Positions 43,323 to 54,066 of a stretch of DNA of 64,000 bases are shown here, one piece after another. The stretch is taken from contig OY292274.1 in NCBI GenBank assembly GCA_958496175.1, positions 7,812,001 through 7,876,000 on the forward strand, written 5' to 3'. The stretch's first letter is position 1. The number at the start of each line of letters is the position of its first letter. The notes beneath the pieces were generated by a model that did no database searches, was not told where the DNA came from, and worked only from the letters and a program-made list of their open reading frames with translations. Origin of the DNA: Sisyra terminalis. Lineage: Eukaryota; Arthropoda; Insecta; Neuroptera; Sisyridae. The position numbers were made by a program, and so were the translations under genes.

Positions 43323-43675
43323 GAAGCCCGGATAAGCCCACACCATGTCCTTTAATAAATATAGAGGTCCAAGCAAATAAACACAAAATTAAAGCTGTAT
43401 ATGATAACGGCTCTACTTGTCCATTGATAAATGACAATATCATTCATCTTTTAAAAGCTGAAATAATTAATAACAAAACTTTATTAAAAACTATAAATGG
43501 TGTGGATTTTAGTAAAAACCGGGCGAAAATTCACTTGAAAATCGGAAAAATTGAAGAAGGTATAGAAGTTATAGTTGTAAAAAATAATAATTTCAACTAT
43601 AATTTATTACTTGGATTGGATGCAATAAAAAAATTCAAACTCATTCAAGACGAGAATTTGCAAAACAAACAATAA
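43323..43675 (+). pseudogene. Retrotransposon protease region
   Basis: Open in the -1 frame relative to gag. The active-site position reads YDNGST, where retropepsins have D-S/T-G, so one key residue is changed. The second conserved strand appears as LLLGLDAIKKF. The frame ends at TAA 43673-43675 and reopens immediately in the same frame into the RT, so a single in-frame stop separates protease and RT. Confidence 0.65.
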
Positions 43676-44533
43676 TGGAAAAATGAAATAATTGACATAA
43701 AACAATTAAAAGAAGAAGAAAATAATGAAAACAATATAGAAAAAAAGGAAGTTATAATTAATAAAGATGTTATAAAAGGTTTTTGTAAAGAAGAATTAAA
43801 CCATTCAGAAGAAAATAAGAAAGAGAAAATTAAAGAAATAATTGATAATTTCCAGGAATGCTTTGCTAAAGATAAATTTGACATGGGGACTATAGGAAAT
43901 GCAGAAGCACAAATAAAATTAAAAGAAGATAGATTCATTTCTAAAAAACCGTATAGATGTTCGTATCCTGATAGGGTTGAAATAGAATCCCAAATATCAA
44001 AACTTCTAGAGAAAGGTATGATAGAAGAAACCAATTCACCGTTTGCTTCCCCAGTAACACTTGCATACAAAAAAGAAGATGGAAGAAGAACGCGATTAGT
44101 GGTCGACTATACAGAATTAAACAAGATAGTGGTACCAGAAGCTCAGCCTTTTCCGAGGATTGATGACATTGTGGAGAATGTAAATGACTGCAAATGGTTC
44201 ACAGCAGTGGATATTAACTCTGCGTTTTGGTCAATACCTATCAGATTAAAGGATCGGAAGAAGATGGCGTTCATAACACAGAAAGGGCATTGGCAATGGA
44301 AGGTACTACCATTTGGTTTTAAAAATTCTCCAGCCATATTTCAGAGAGCATTAGCTTTTACAATTAGGAAAAATGGATTGGATGAATTTTGTATTAACTA
44401 TATAGATGATATTTTGGTTTATTCGAAGTCATTCGATCAACATATTAAACATTTGCAATCACTTTTCGAAGCATTAAAAAAGGAAGGAGTGAAATTGAAA
44501 CTTAGCAAATGCAATTTCGCTAAACGATTTTAA
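43676..44533 (+). pseudogene. Retrotransposon reverse transcriptase, truncated
   Basis: Ty3/gypsy RT: GMIEETNSPFASPV, RLVVDYTELNKI, FTAVDINSAFWSIPI, LPFGFKNSPAIFQRA and the catalytic box NYIDDILVY (Asp codons 44405-44410). The frame stops at 44533 after LKLSKCNFAKRF, where the thumb/connection and RNase H should begin. Integrase is missing too. The fingers and palm look intact, but the polyprotein is not. Confidence 0.8.
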
Positions 44534-44567
44534 TTCAGGTAATTAAAAGAGTCATTTGGCAGGGGAG

Positions 44568-44860
44568 ATATAAATCTAAAATACCCCATTTTCGATTTAA
44601 GCAATACCTACTAGATTAGTTAATAATCTCGTTGCCAACAGATTCTAAATTGTCAAAATTAATATTAAATATTATAGATAATTTTTCATATTTTTATCCA
44701 TCCCGAAGAATCTACATTTAATCAATTCTATTATTTTTAGGTAAGAATTGATTATAATCTAATATGAATTATATTAAGTATTGAATTGTAAATTAAAATT
44801 AAATAAAATCTATTATTTTTAGAATCAAATTAAAGTAGTACTTTTAATCTCGTACTTACA
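44568..44860 (+). repeat. 3' LTR
   Basis: Begins ATATAAATCTAAAATACCCC directly after the purine tract and ends ATCTCGTACTTACA. It has five extra bases (in AAATATTATAGATA) compared with the 5' LTR. Confidence 0.85.
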
Positions 44861-46560
44861 TATATAAGGTCCCAAACATGATTTTAGTCAACTGTCCTCC
44901 CGCAAATTTATTTGTTTTACTTTAATAAAAATCATTTTCTTCTCTTATTTTTTTTTTGTCATAATTTCTGAATAGTGATCGATAAAAATAAAATAGTTAT
45001 TATGAAAAACAAAGTCAAAATTTACCAAAAATAAAAGGTTCGTTAAAATTTTTCTTATATAATACTAGCTGAACTCGGCAGACCAAGACGTTATTCTGCC
45101 AGTCTATGTAATATTATAACGCTGTAAATTTATGACTTGAATTTGAAAATATATTATTAAAACATTAAAAATCCTTCGCCTTACAACCCGCATCAGTCCT
45201 TGCTTTATCATTTATAACTTAGCTTCTAGATATACATTTTTCAATTAATTTTTTACAAATATTACTATACCTCTAAAAACCTCTATCCCCCAAAGCTTTT
45301 ACTCTTATGCACCGTTTGACACTGCCAAGAATTTTAAATTTTAAAAATATTATGAAATCTAATACTTCTATAATCACGTATAACTATTATAGAGATTACA
45401 ATATATGTATTAATTTCTGAATATCAACAGTTCGCCATATACGATTAACGTAAACCCTTTACTCTGTATAAACTTTTTAAATTTCTTCTATTGTTCTAAT
45501 TTACCATATATAACACTTTCAAAATACCTCTGAGAGTATGTACGAATAATCAATTGCGTACATATAACATATAAATGAACAATTACATTAATTAGTTTAA
45601 CGTTAGTATGATTCCTCAAGTTAATAAAAAAGGATAAATGATTTACCATATTTATCTTAGAAATATGGCGATAAAAAAACTGACCTTATTAATGTTCACG
45701 AAAAAAAATTAAATATTAAATTGTAGATTCTATTATATTTATACGGTACATTTTTTGGACTATAACCGCACCTTTATATTTTTCCTGCGACCTTATCATA
45801 AGATAAAATATTCCTACATTTTTTAAAATAATCGAATTACTCGATAAATATTAATACCAAAAATAGAATTGTTGCAAAATGAAATATATTTAATTGAGAA
45901 AAATACAGTTAAACATATTCCGTCTTGAAAAAATCAAATATTTATTATCGGTTCTTTTATAAAATTTGCAATCATAATTTTTTTTATTTAGTAACGGCGT
46001 AATCGATTGAAACAATTAAAGCCAAGTTCATTTATAAAAAAAATGTAATTAAGTAAAATATGGGTAGTAAAATTATAAGTGAAGAAGATATAACTATCCT
46101 TTCTTTTTCTTTTCATATTTGAGCCCGTTTTCAATGGATTGAATGTTGGAGCAGAAATTTTGATACTTGGTACCGCGTTTTTAATAGCTACCCCTAAAAT
46201 ATTCAACATTGTGTTACAATAAAAAACAAAAATTACAAATTGAATGAAACCGAAATGACAGTTGAAACAAATAACAACAATTATTCAAAAATTCATTCAA
46301 ATTTGAGATAGAGTACATTATTGCTATCCATTCACGGTTTTTTTTTTCGCTCACACATATACTTATATACATTCCTTGTCTTTGCCAAAATATATCCGTA
46401 TATTTTCGTTTATTGGCGAATTTTATTATACCAATCTTTTTCAAAAGCTGTTTATTTAATAAAAATGCGATTCATTTCCTCAAATGCAGAGTTTTTCAAT
46501 GAAATTTTAATGCATAAATTCTTGTCTTGAAAAAATTTTAATCTTTAGAACTATTTAGAA
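44861..46560. other. No gene seen; one Helitron-type end
   Basis: CTAG at 45065-45068 followed by CTGAACTCGGCAGACC marks a reverse Helitron-type 3' end like the one at 588. The rest is A+T-rich without a supported gene. Confidence 0.4.
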
Positions 46561-47559
46561 TTAGCTGATCCCCGCGACTTCGTCTGCGTAACATAGGTGT
46601 AATTTTTCACTCTTTTAGAGGAGGAATTATCAAAAAACCCTTTCTTAATATATATCTGCATCGTATAAGAAAAACACTTTCCAAATTTCATCGACACAAA
46701 TATGCATTTATATTGTAAAATACAATGAAAAATGAAAAAAATTATGACCTTTATTTTGATTATCATGACTAAAAGCAATTCGATATTGCACATTTTGACG
46801 TTGTACATACAAAATTGTTGGAAATAGATAGAAAGCGTGGAAGGAAATTCGAATATTTTATTTATTTTCAATAACAATAATTGATTTTCAAATTTTTCTA
46901 AATACCGAAGAAAAGTTGGTTTGGAAGATTTTATTTTTTGATTGATAATGAAATTTATGACAAATATTGTTCCCTTAATGTTAAATAATTGCTCCAGGTC
47001 ACAATCATTGGTTCATAAAAATTAGATTTTAAAAAAGTTTGATTTTTGAAAAACAAACAAAAATTAGAAACTGCCATTTTGGTATTTAGTATAAGTACCT
47101 ACTACCTAAACTTTCATACTAATTAAGTGAAATGACGTTATTTAAAATGCTGTAGTTAAAATGATATAACAAAAACAGAAACTTATTATTAATTAATTAT
47201 TTATTTATTAATTACTCTTATTAAATTCAAAATTTCGATTGTTGATTAACTCTATAATTTCTCATACAAACTTAGTCACCTCTTTTACTCTTTTAGGGTA
47301 GAAATTTTCAAAAAAATAATTCTTATAAGATGTCTACTTCTTAAAAGGAATACATCGAATATTAAAATTTCATCAGTCAGAGGGGATATATAAATACAGG
47401 GTTTTATGTATGCACGGTTTTAAAAACGTATTTACTTTAAGTTTATCACTATTATTATTATTACTACTACTACTATTACTTTTTTTCGTTAATATTTCCT
47501 TATTGAGCAACTCTAAGGGTCTATTTACAAACATTTTGTAAAAAAAAAATAAAAAAAAG

Positions 47560-47632
47560 ACTACTGTAAGATTCGAACTACGTCTTTATAATTAGGACGA
47601 TGAGAATGTCAGATACGTAAGCCATTACGCTA
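47560..47632 (-). repeat. tRNA-like block inside a Helitron-like element
   Basis: Minus strand: TAGCGTAATGGCTTACG (A-box-like), GACATTCTCATCGTC, then B-box GTTCGAATC, about 70 bases in all. It resembles a tRNA body without good acceptor or T stems. Confidence 0.5.
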
Positions 47633-47661
47633 TTAACATCAACTATTGGTTTCATATATAT

Positions 47662-48582
47662 GGGTGATTCTTAGATAACTGTGATGTTTAAAACTCAAAA
47701 TTTAAAAAAATGAAAAATGCTCTAAAACTTGTGTTCTTGGTACTATTGGTCTTTTATTGTGCTCAGAATTAAGCCTGGAACGTAGTTCTACTACAATTTC
47801 AATAGACATATTAGACATATTATTTATAATTTTTACCATGGTACTGACATCCACGGTACTGGCATTTGAATGTATAATTAATCTAATCTAATTTCCGGCA
47901 CACAATTAAAATGATTATCCAAATAATTCCGATTTCACACGTAAAAATGAATAAATATTCAGTATAATTAACCTAAACATTATATTATTACGCGTAAACT
48001 TCAGTACCACGGTACTGACATATAATTTAATGACTTACCTTTTTAAAAACAAAACTTATTTCTGTCATAACGTAGGGACTAAAGTAAACACACAGCTATG
48101 AAAAGTACACAAATAGTCCTTCTGTAAAATACCACCAGAGCGAGCGAACGAAATCGAATAAAAGATGGCACTTAGGCGGCAAATATTTTGAATTTAAAAA
48201 TTGAATAACATTTCAGGACATAAATCAATGATTGTTATTTCTTTCTACAAATCAATATTGGGGTATAATTGCAGCATAATTCGATGAAATATACAATAGA
48301 TTTTAGTTATGAAAACTCAAATTTAGATTATAAGACGAGTCTTTATAGAAATTTATACATTTAGTTTGAAAAACGAAAATCAGACATGCCACGGTACTGA
48401 CATTTTGGGTATATTTCTGTAACTTATTTATAGTTTATAAATACTTATGCTTTAATATACAATGTCGAAGGTAAAATACTATCAAATTTATTAAATTTAT
48501 AGTTTTCTGATCGAAAAAAATCATGTTGAGTCATAAATAAAGTACTAGACATAAAAAATCACAGCTATCTGAGAATCACCCA
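47662..48582. mobile_element. hAT-like element with 8-bp duplication and repeated internal motif
   Basis: Ends GGGTGATTCTTAGATAACTG and the complement of CAGCTATCTGAGAATCACCC, flanked by ATATATAT (47654-47661 and 48583-48590). The motif CCACGGTACTGACAT or a one- to two-base variant occurs at 47837, 47851, 48007 and 48389. Non-coding. Confidence 0.85.
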
Positions 48583-49115
48583 TATATATGAACGTTTATA
48601 TTTCAAAGAATCAATTTTTTAAACTTTAAATTGAATTTACTGTGCTTTGTATCAGTTTAACTAAAGTATACTTACAGATTATTTTCTAACTTTAAATTAC
48701 CTTTCCAATGATATATAACTCACCTGTCTAGTGTAAAAACTTCTGTTTTCATCCCTAGGGAATAAACTTCTGTTTTCATCCCTAGGGAATACCTTCCTTT
48801 ATTATTTTTTTGGATCGATAAGTAATCTATAGTCTGTGGGAAATTGTGTTGTATCTTAATATCAAATTTCATTAAATTCGGTTGTTTCGTTCTTTAGTTA
48901 AATGTACAGACAGACATAAGGATTTTATATATTAGTATAGATTGATAATGAAATATATGATAAAAAATTGCTTCTTTAATGTATTTCAGCAGAATAAATA
49001 ATTACTCCAGTTCACAATCATTGGTGCATAAAAATTAGATTTTAAAAACTTTGATTGTTGAAAAACAAACAAAAATTAAAAACCGAAAAGGAAAATTTTC
49101 AAAATAAAGAAGTGT

Positions 49116-49913
49116 ATGCCTCACCTCTGGAAACTATTTAGATCGTATCTTCAGGATCGATTCTTTAATACAATAGTAGGCCATGAGTGCTCTTACTCCT
49201 TTCCAATTAAATCGGGAGTACCTCAAGGCAGTGTTTTAGGGCCCCTACTATACTTATTATATACCTCGGATCTGCCTACCACAGATAACACCTTGACGGG
49301 GACATTCGCGGACGATACGGTGATTATGGCTACTCACGAGGACGCCGTGATTGCCTCTCAGTACCTCCAGCACCATCGAAACCTACTGGGCACTTGGGCT
49401 GAAAAATGGAAAATCACTATCAATAAGTCCAAATCAGTCCAAGTGACCTTCACTCTCAGGAAAGGAACGGACCCCTGGCTGTTAGGAAGGAGCTCTAAAC
49501 TTCCCCTTGAGGATAAACTACTTATATACAAAGCAGTAATAGTGCCAATCTGGTCGTACGGTATTGAGCTGTGGGGCTCTGCCAGCAAATCAAGCATTAA
49601 ATTAATCGAGGCCACCCAATCAAAGATCCTGAGGCAGTTGGCAGATGCTCCATGGTATGTCACAAATGAGACTCTCCGAAGAGACTTACACATCTCATCA
49701 GTCACCGACTCCATTACCGTACGTACCACCAATCATTTTGAAAAGTTGAGTCAACACTCAAATCCCCTGATTCCGCCATTTTTGGAGCACCAAAATAAAA
49801 GACGGCTAAAAAGAAAAGTGCTTAGTAATCAAATATGGCATAGGGAGATTTCTCCACTGGGAGTGATCTCCATCACAATAGCTCCGGCCACCAAATCGGA
49901 TAATAGGACCTAG
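49116..49913 (+). pseudogene. Jockey-like non-LTR retrotransposon RT fragment
   Basis: 265-residue frame with SGVPQGSVLGPLLYLLYTSD, the catalytic FADD box (Asp codons 49311-49316) and the C-terminal LIYKAVIVPIWSYGIELWG. It is 5'-truncated (no endonuclease or RT fingers). About 50-60 residues between FTLRKGT and LLGRSSKLPLEDK appear deleted without breaking the frame. It is followed by a (TA)n tract instead of poly(A). G+C is clearly higher than its surroundings. Confidence 0.8.
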
Positions 49914-49926
49914 ATTCTGATGGTCG

Positions 49927-49930
<4 letters not shown>

Positions 49931-49970
<40 letters not shown>
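49931..49970. repeat. (TA)n microsatellite after the LINE 3' end
   Basis: About 20 uninterrupted AT units just past the LINE fragment. Confidence 0.95.
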
Positions 49971-49972
<2 letters not shown>

Positions 49973-50101
49973 ACATATATCAATTAAAATATAAAGTTAG
50001 TTTGGAAGATTTTATATTTTAATTGATAATGAAATATATGATAAAAAAATGCTCCCTTAATGCTTTCCAGCAGAATATATAATTGCTCCAGGTCACAATC
50101 A

Positions 50102-52115
50102 TCTATAATATAAAAATGAATCGCAAAATGTGTTGGTAAGCGCATAACTCAACAACGCCTGGACCGATTTTGATGAAATTTTTTGTGTGTATTCGAGGGA
50201 GTTTGAGGATGGTTTATATTCACAATTCGATTTGTTTTAACAATGTTTTAACAATGAATTTATTTATTTATAAATTTTACGCCTACTTGCTTTTTACGTC
50301 TAATATTATTTGTTATCATCGATTCCTGTGATTTATTTGGAAAAAGCTTAACAACGTATGAATTTGACGTTTTTATTTATATAATTTGTGTTAAAATAAT
50401 TATTTAATTCATATTTTTGAAGAGTGTTGCAAGCAAAAATATTGTAGGTCCACGTCATTTTGGCATTTCATTCTGCATTTATTATGTATCACAACGCAGT
50501 ACGTGGAATTTTTGTAATTTTGAGCATAGTTTGGGAACACCATTAACTTAGTAAAGTGGCAAAAATTGGTAGGGAAAATAATGTATCCCGATGATGTGTC
50601 AAAAGAAATTTTCCCATTACCAATATCGAGAAATTGTTTGGAAAACACTTTCCACATTAGGCATTCTGCATTTGGAATTGCAGAAGTGGACGACTTTAGA
50701 CATTAAGAATCGACTTCTGTCTAAAAAATAAATGCTTGCCTTAAATTATCAAATTTATGGAACCATATGAAGAAACTTCACCTGGAAGAAAACATAAGAA
50801 TTGCATTGCTGAACGATCCATCTGCAGAAGATTTATCCTAGAAATGAATGAATATCGGTAATAGCCGTGTTATTGGTTTGAATTTTTATTCCAATTCAAC
50901 TGATTAAATCGTTATTCTGCTGTTTTATAAAAAAACTAGGAATTAGGTAAAATTTTTTCGAATGAAACAAAATTCGAAGGAAATTAAGTCAATATGCTTG
51001 ATTCGTCCACAAGAATACTGCCATTACCGAGATTCAAAAATTGTTTGGAAAATTCTTCAGTAGATGAATCATTCCGCAACGCAACTCATGTTGCTAGCTG
51101 AAATTTTTTCACATTGTGTCACAGATTTTAAGCAGGAGTATACTTTATTGGCCGAATCTAAACTTGGAATAATTGGCAATGTTTGGGAGAAATCGCCAAT
51201 CAGTAAAATCATTGCGCCTTCAAAACAAAGCCAGTCATTGTGTCGAACTTCCAATGGTTTCAATGGTTTTATGCGTTTTTCAAATAAAAAATACTGACAA
51301 TATTAAATTGACATATAAGTGTGGGTGACGTGAACTGCCAATTGCGTAAAATGCCAAGCCTAATTTATTTAAAAACTCATTTTATTCATTTTTTTCCGTG
51401 AATTGTTAAGATATATTAATAGTTATTCTGCTATTCGGAAGGAAGACGAATCTAACAAATCATATATCATCAAAATCGGTCCAGTCATTTTTTTAGCTCT
51501 AATTGGTCTACTACCCCTACTTTGTTTTTTATGCTGAAGATATCTGATTTGACAAACTTTGTATGTCAATGAAATGGCAAGATGCTTCAATGGAGAGAAT
51601 CAATCCGAGGGCAACGCATGAACCTAAATACATAGCTTCAATAAAGCAAATTCTCAGTCTAAATTCTCAATCTGCTAAGTTCATTTTTAATTTTTTTTGT
51701 TTTTTTGCTCCAATAGGAAGGAATAAAAAATTCTATCAAATGACAAACTGATAAATCTATTTAAATATAAAAATTTCTTAATATGCAAAATGAATCGAAA
51801 ATCTGCTTTATGTAGTAATTTATGTAGCTTATATTTACTTTTTTTCCTTTCCCTGAAAACACTGTTAAAAAGAATTTAGCAGCTTAACACTTTAGGCCGA
51901 CGAAATGTGTTGGTTGTCTTGCAATTGAAATAATTGATTTCTTTTTATATAATTTTTATTTTATTTTTATACATTTATTATTCTATAAAGTTTTGAACTT
52001 AATTTTGTTCATTTTATTATTGATAATTTAAACTAAGTGTAACTAACATATTCATATATGAAACACTACGTTCATTGCATGTTAGGCAGTACGAAGTTTG
52101 CTGGGTCAGCTAGTT
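50102..52115 (+). mobile_element. Helitron with ends proved by a paralogous empty site
   Basis: Starts TCTATAATATAAAAATGAAT and ends GCTGGGTCAGCTAG. The flanks CACAATCA and TTGGTTCATAAAAATT join to give the sequence present uninterrupted at about 47000-47025. Insertion is thus between A and T with no target duplication. Inside are decayed Pif1-type helicase pieces, most on the minus strand. Confidence 0.85.
50409..51640 (-). pseudogene. Scrambled Helitron Pif1-type helicase relics
   Basis: Minus strand, in order: CVALGLI near 51600; GAMILLIGDFSQTLPIIP (helicase motif III) at about 51160-51220; STEEFSKQFLNLGNGS near 51010-51060; FSKQFLDIGNGKISFDTSSG and IIFPTNFCHF at 50560-50640. An inverted piece on the plus strand (50742-50838) reads LWNHMKKLHLEENIRIALLN followed by DPSAEDLS. 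Stops and frameshifts are many. The family normally has these blocks once and on one strand. Confidence 0.6.
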
Positions 52116-53112
52116 GGTTCATAAAAATTAGATTTTAAAGAATGATTGTCGAAAAACAAACAAAAATTAAAAACCGCCTCTTTGGTATTGGGTATAAGGA
52201 CCGAATACATAAACTTTCATACTAATTAAGTGAAATGACGTTATTTAAAATGATGTAGTTAAAATGATATAACAAAAACAGAAACTTATTATTAATTAAT
52301 TATTTTCTACATTTTCTCATACAAATTTAGTCTCTCCTTTTACTCTTTAAGGGTAGGAAATTTCAAAAAAAAAAATTTTTATCAGATGCCTATTTCTTAT
52401 AAGGAATACATCGAATATTAAAACTTCATCAGTCCGAGGGGGTATGCAAATACACGATTTTAAAAACGTATTTACTTTAAGTTTTATTACTTCTGTTATT
52501 ATTATTGTTAATATTTCCTTACTGAGCAACCCGAAGGGTCTATTTACAACAATTTTGTAAAAAAAAAGTTTACTGCAAGATTTGAACCCAATTCTCTGTA
52601 ATTATGAGGATCAGAATGTCAGATACGTTAACAATTCCACTATCAACAGCTATGTTCATTATATATTTAAACGTTTATAATTCAAAGAGGCAATTTTTGT
52701 ATTTTAAATTTAATTTACTGTGTTTTTTGTCTGTTCAACTAAAAATATTTTTACAGATTATTTTCTAACTTTTAATTACCTTTTCAATGATATATAACTC
52801 ACTTGTCTAAAGTAATTTTTTTTTGCTTTATCCCTAGGGAATACCTTCCCTTATTATTTTTAAGGAATGATAAGTAGCTTAATGTGAGTGGGTAATTGTG
52901 TTGTATCTTAAAACCAAATTTAATTAAATTCGGTTGTTCCGTTCTTTAGTTAAATCGGGACACACAGACAGACAGACAAAAATTTTAAAAATGTTAAATT
53001 TGGGATAAGGGCCTCTTGAAACAAATATTTACCCTGAAATTGGATTCATAATTGAAATGTACAAATAGACGTAAAAATTTTATATACTTTTATATATTTT
53101 ATATAGTATAGA
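52116..53112 (-). mobile_element. 5' part of a reverse-oriented Helitron-like element
   Basis: Continues the sequence interrupted at 50101. Minus strand starts TCTATACTATATAAAATA at 53112. It contains the tRNA-like block (52570-52640) and the CCCTAGGGAATACCTTCC block near 52831, in the same order as in 46561-48941. Confidence 0.6.
52570..52640 (-). repeat. tRNA-like block inside a Helitron-like element
   Basis: Minus strand: AACGTATCTGACATTCTGATC and B-box-like GGTTCAAATC. It occupies the same place in the element as the block at 47560-47632. Confidence 0.45.
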
Positions 53113-54066
53113 TGTCCTCATTTTCATATTGCTTAGTGCACTGTTCTCAATATTCCAAAAAAATGAATCTTGATGGTTAAAATTCGGTGACAGATCGGAA
53201 TGCAGCAAAATTGGGATTTGCATATCTAATAAAAATAAAAAAAAAACTTTCCTTTATCTCAAAAATTTACCTTAAGATTTTTACAAATTCTTGATTACTT
53301 ACAAGCCTCATTATTAGTTATTTACACAATAAATAAAACACACATTAAAGACAGATTTACATTCAATTTTAATTAATACATGTATTTGTCTTTTTTACGA
53401 TTAGATAAATTTTAAGTCATTAAAACCTACCTTTAACAGCTTTATTTAAGTGGGCTGAACTAAAGTTATGGAGAGGTTTTCCTTTTCTTATTATATTACA
53501 GTACTGCTGCAATTCCAAAATTGAAAATTGATTAGAAATACACCATCTGTGTTCAAAAATTGAATAACACTATATCGTACAATCAGTCGATGTGGAAACT
53601 TGAAATTTATTTTATTTTTATAAGTCATCATTAATGTAAGTTTTTAAATTTATTTTCCTGCAAGTTACTTGTTTTCTCAAAATTCAGTTTTTTTTCTTAT
53701 TTATTTAAATTTTTTGACTTAAAATAAGAGGCGAAATTTATTTAATTATTGTTTCTAATGAATATTTTAATTTTTTATATTGCAAAATACATAATTGTGA
53801 TTATTATTTTTTCTTAATTTGATTATTCCATGCGTTATTCTTTTTGATATTTTGGCTATTAGTTTATAGAGAAATTTGTAAAATGTTCTTTTTTTGCAAC
53901 CTTATTGACATTATTTTCCATTTCTAACACTGCAACGTTATTGTCAGAAAAATTTGAAACTGTAATTAATTAATTTCAATGTTGACCGATTTTACTTCAG
54001 TGCCCATTATATTAAATTATAAAATTATTATAAAATTAAATTTTAAACAAAATCATGATGTTTTAG
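53113..54066. other. No gene seen; possible promoter/5'-UTR region of the secreted protein gene
   Basis: A+T-rich sequence upstream of ATG 54067. TTTTAG directly precedes the ATG, so a non-coding first exon may lie here, but I cannot place it. Confidence 0.4.

Larger units (their letters stand above)
41895..44860 (+). mobile_element. Ty3/gypsy-type LTR retrotransposon, internally deleted
   Basis: Two LTRs (about 288 and 293 bp) flank gag, protease and a partial reverse transcriptase. RNase H and integrase are absent: the RT frame ends at 44533 only 34 bases before the 3' LTR. A purine-rich tract GGCAGGGGAGA abuts the 3' LTR. Flanking TATA-rich sequence may hide a short duplication. The LTRs differ by a 5-bp indel and only a few substitutions, so insertion was fairly recent although the element cannot integrate on its own. 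Confidence 0.88.
46561..48941 (-). mobile_element. Helitron-like element, reverse orientation
   Basis: On the minus strand it begins TCTATACTAATATATAAAAT after A and ends CGCGGGGATCAGCTAA before T, giving the A^T target. Internal landmarks are the tRNA-like block (47560-47632) and the CCCTAGGGAATACCTTCC block near 48777. A hAT-like element has inserted at 47662-48582. No intact Rep/helicase. Confidence 0.65.
48942..50101. repeat. Partial Helitron-like copies interrupted by a LINE
   Basis: GATAATGAAATATATGAT followed by the CTCCAG-TCACAATCAT block occurs at about 48940-49030 and again at 50025-50101, repeating sequence at about 46940-47010. A LINE fragment and a (TA)n tract lie between the two copies. 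Confidence 0.55.

Noticed and set aside
47560..47632. Functional tRNA gene
   Set aside because: A/B-box-like words are present, but acceptor and T stems do not pair and the block repeats inside transposons.
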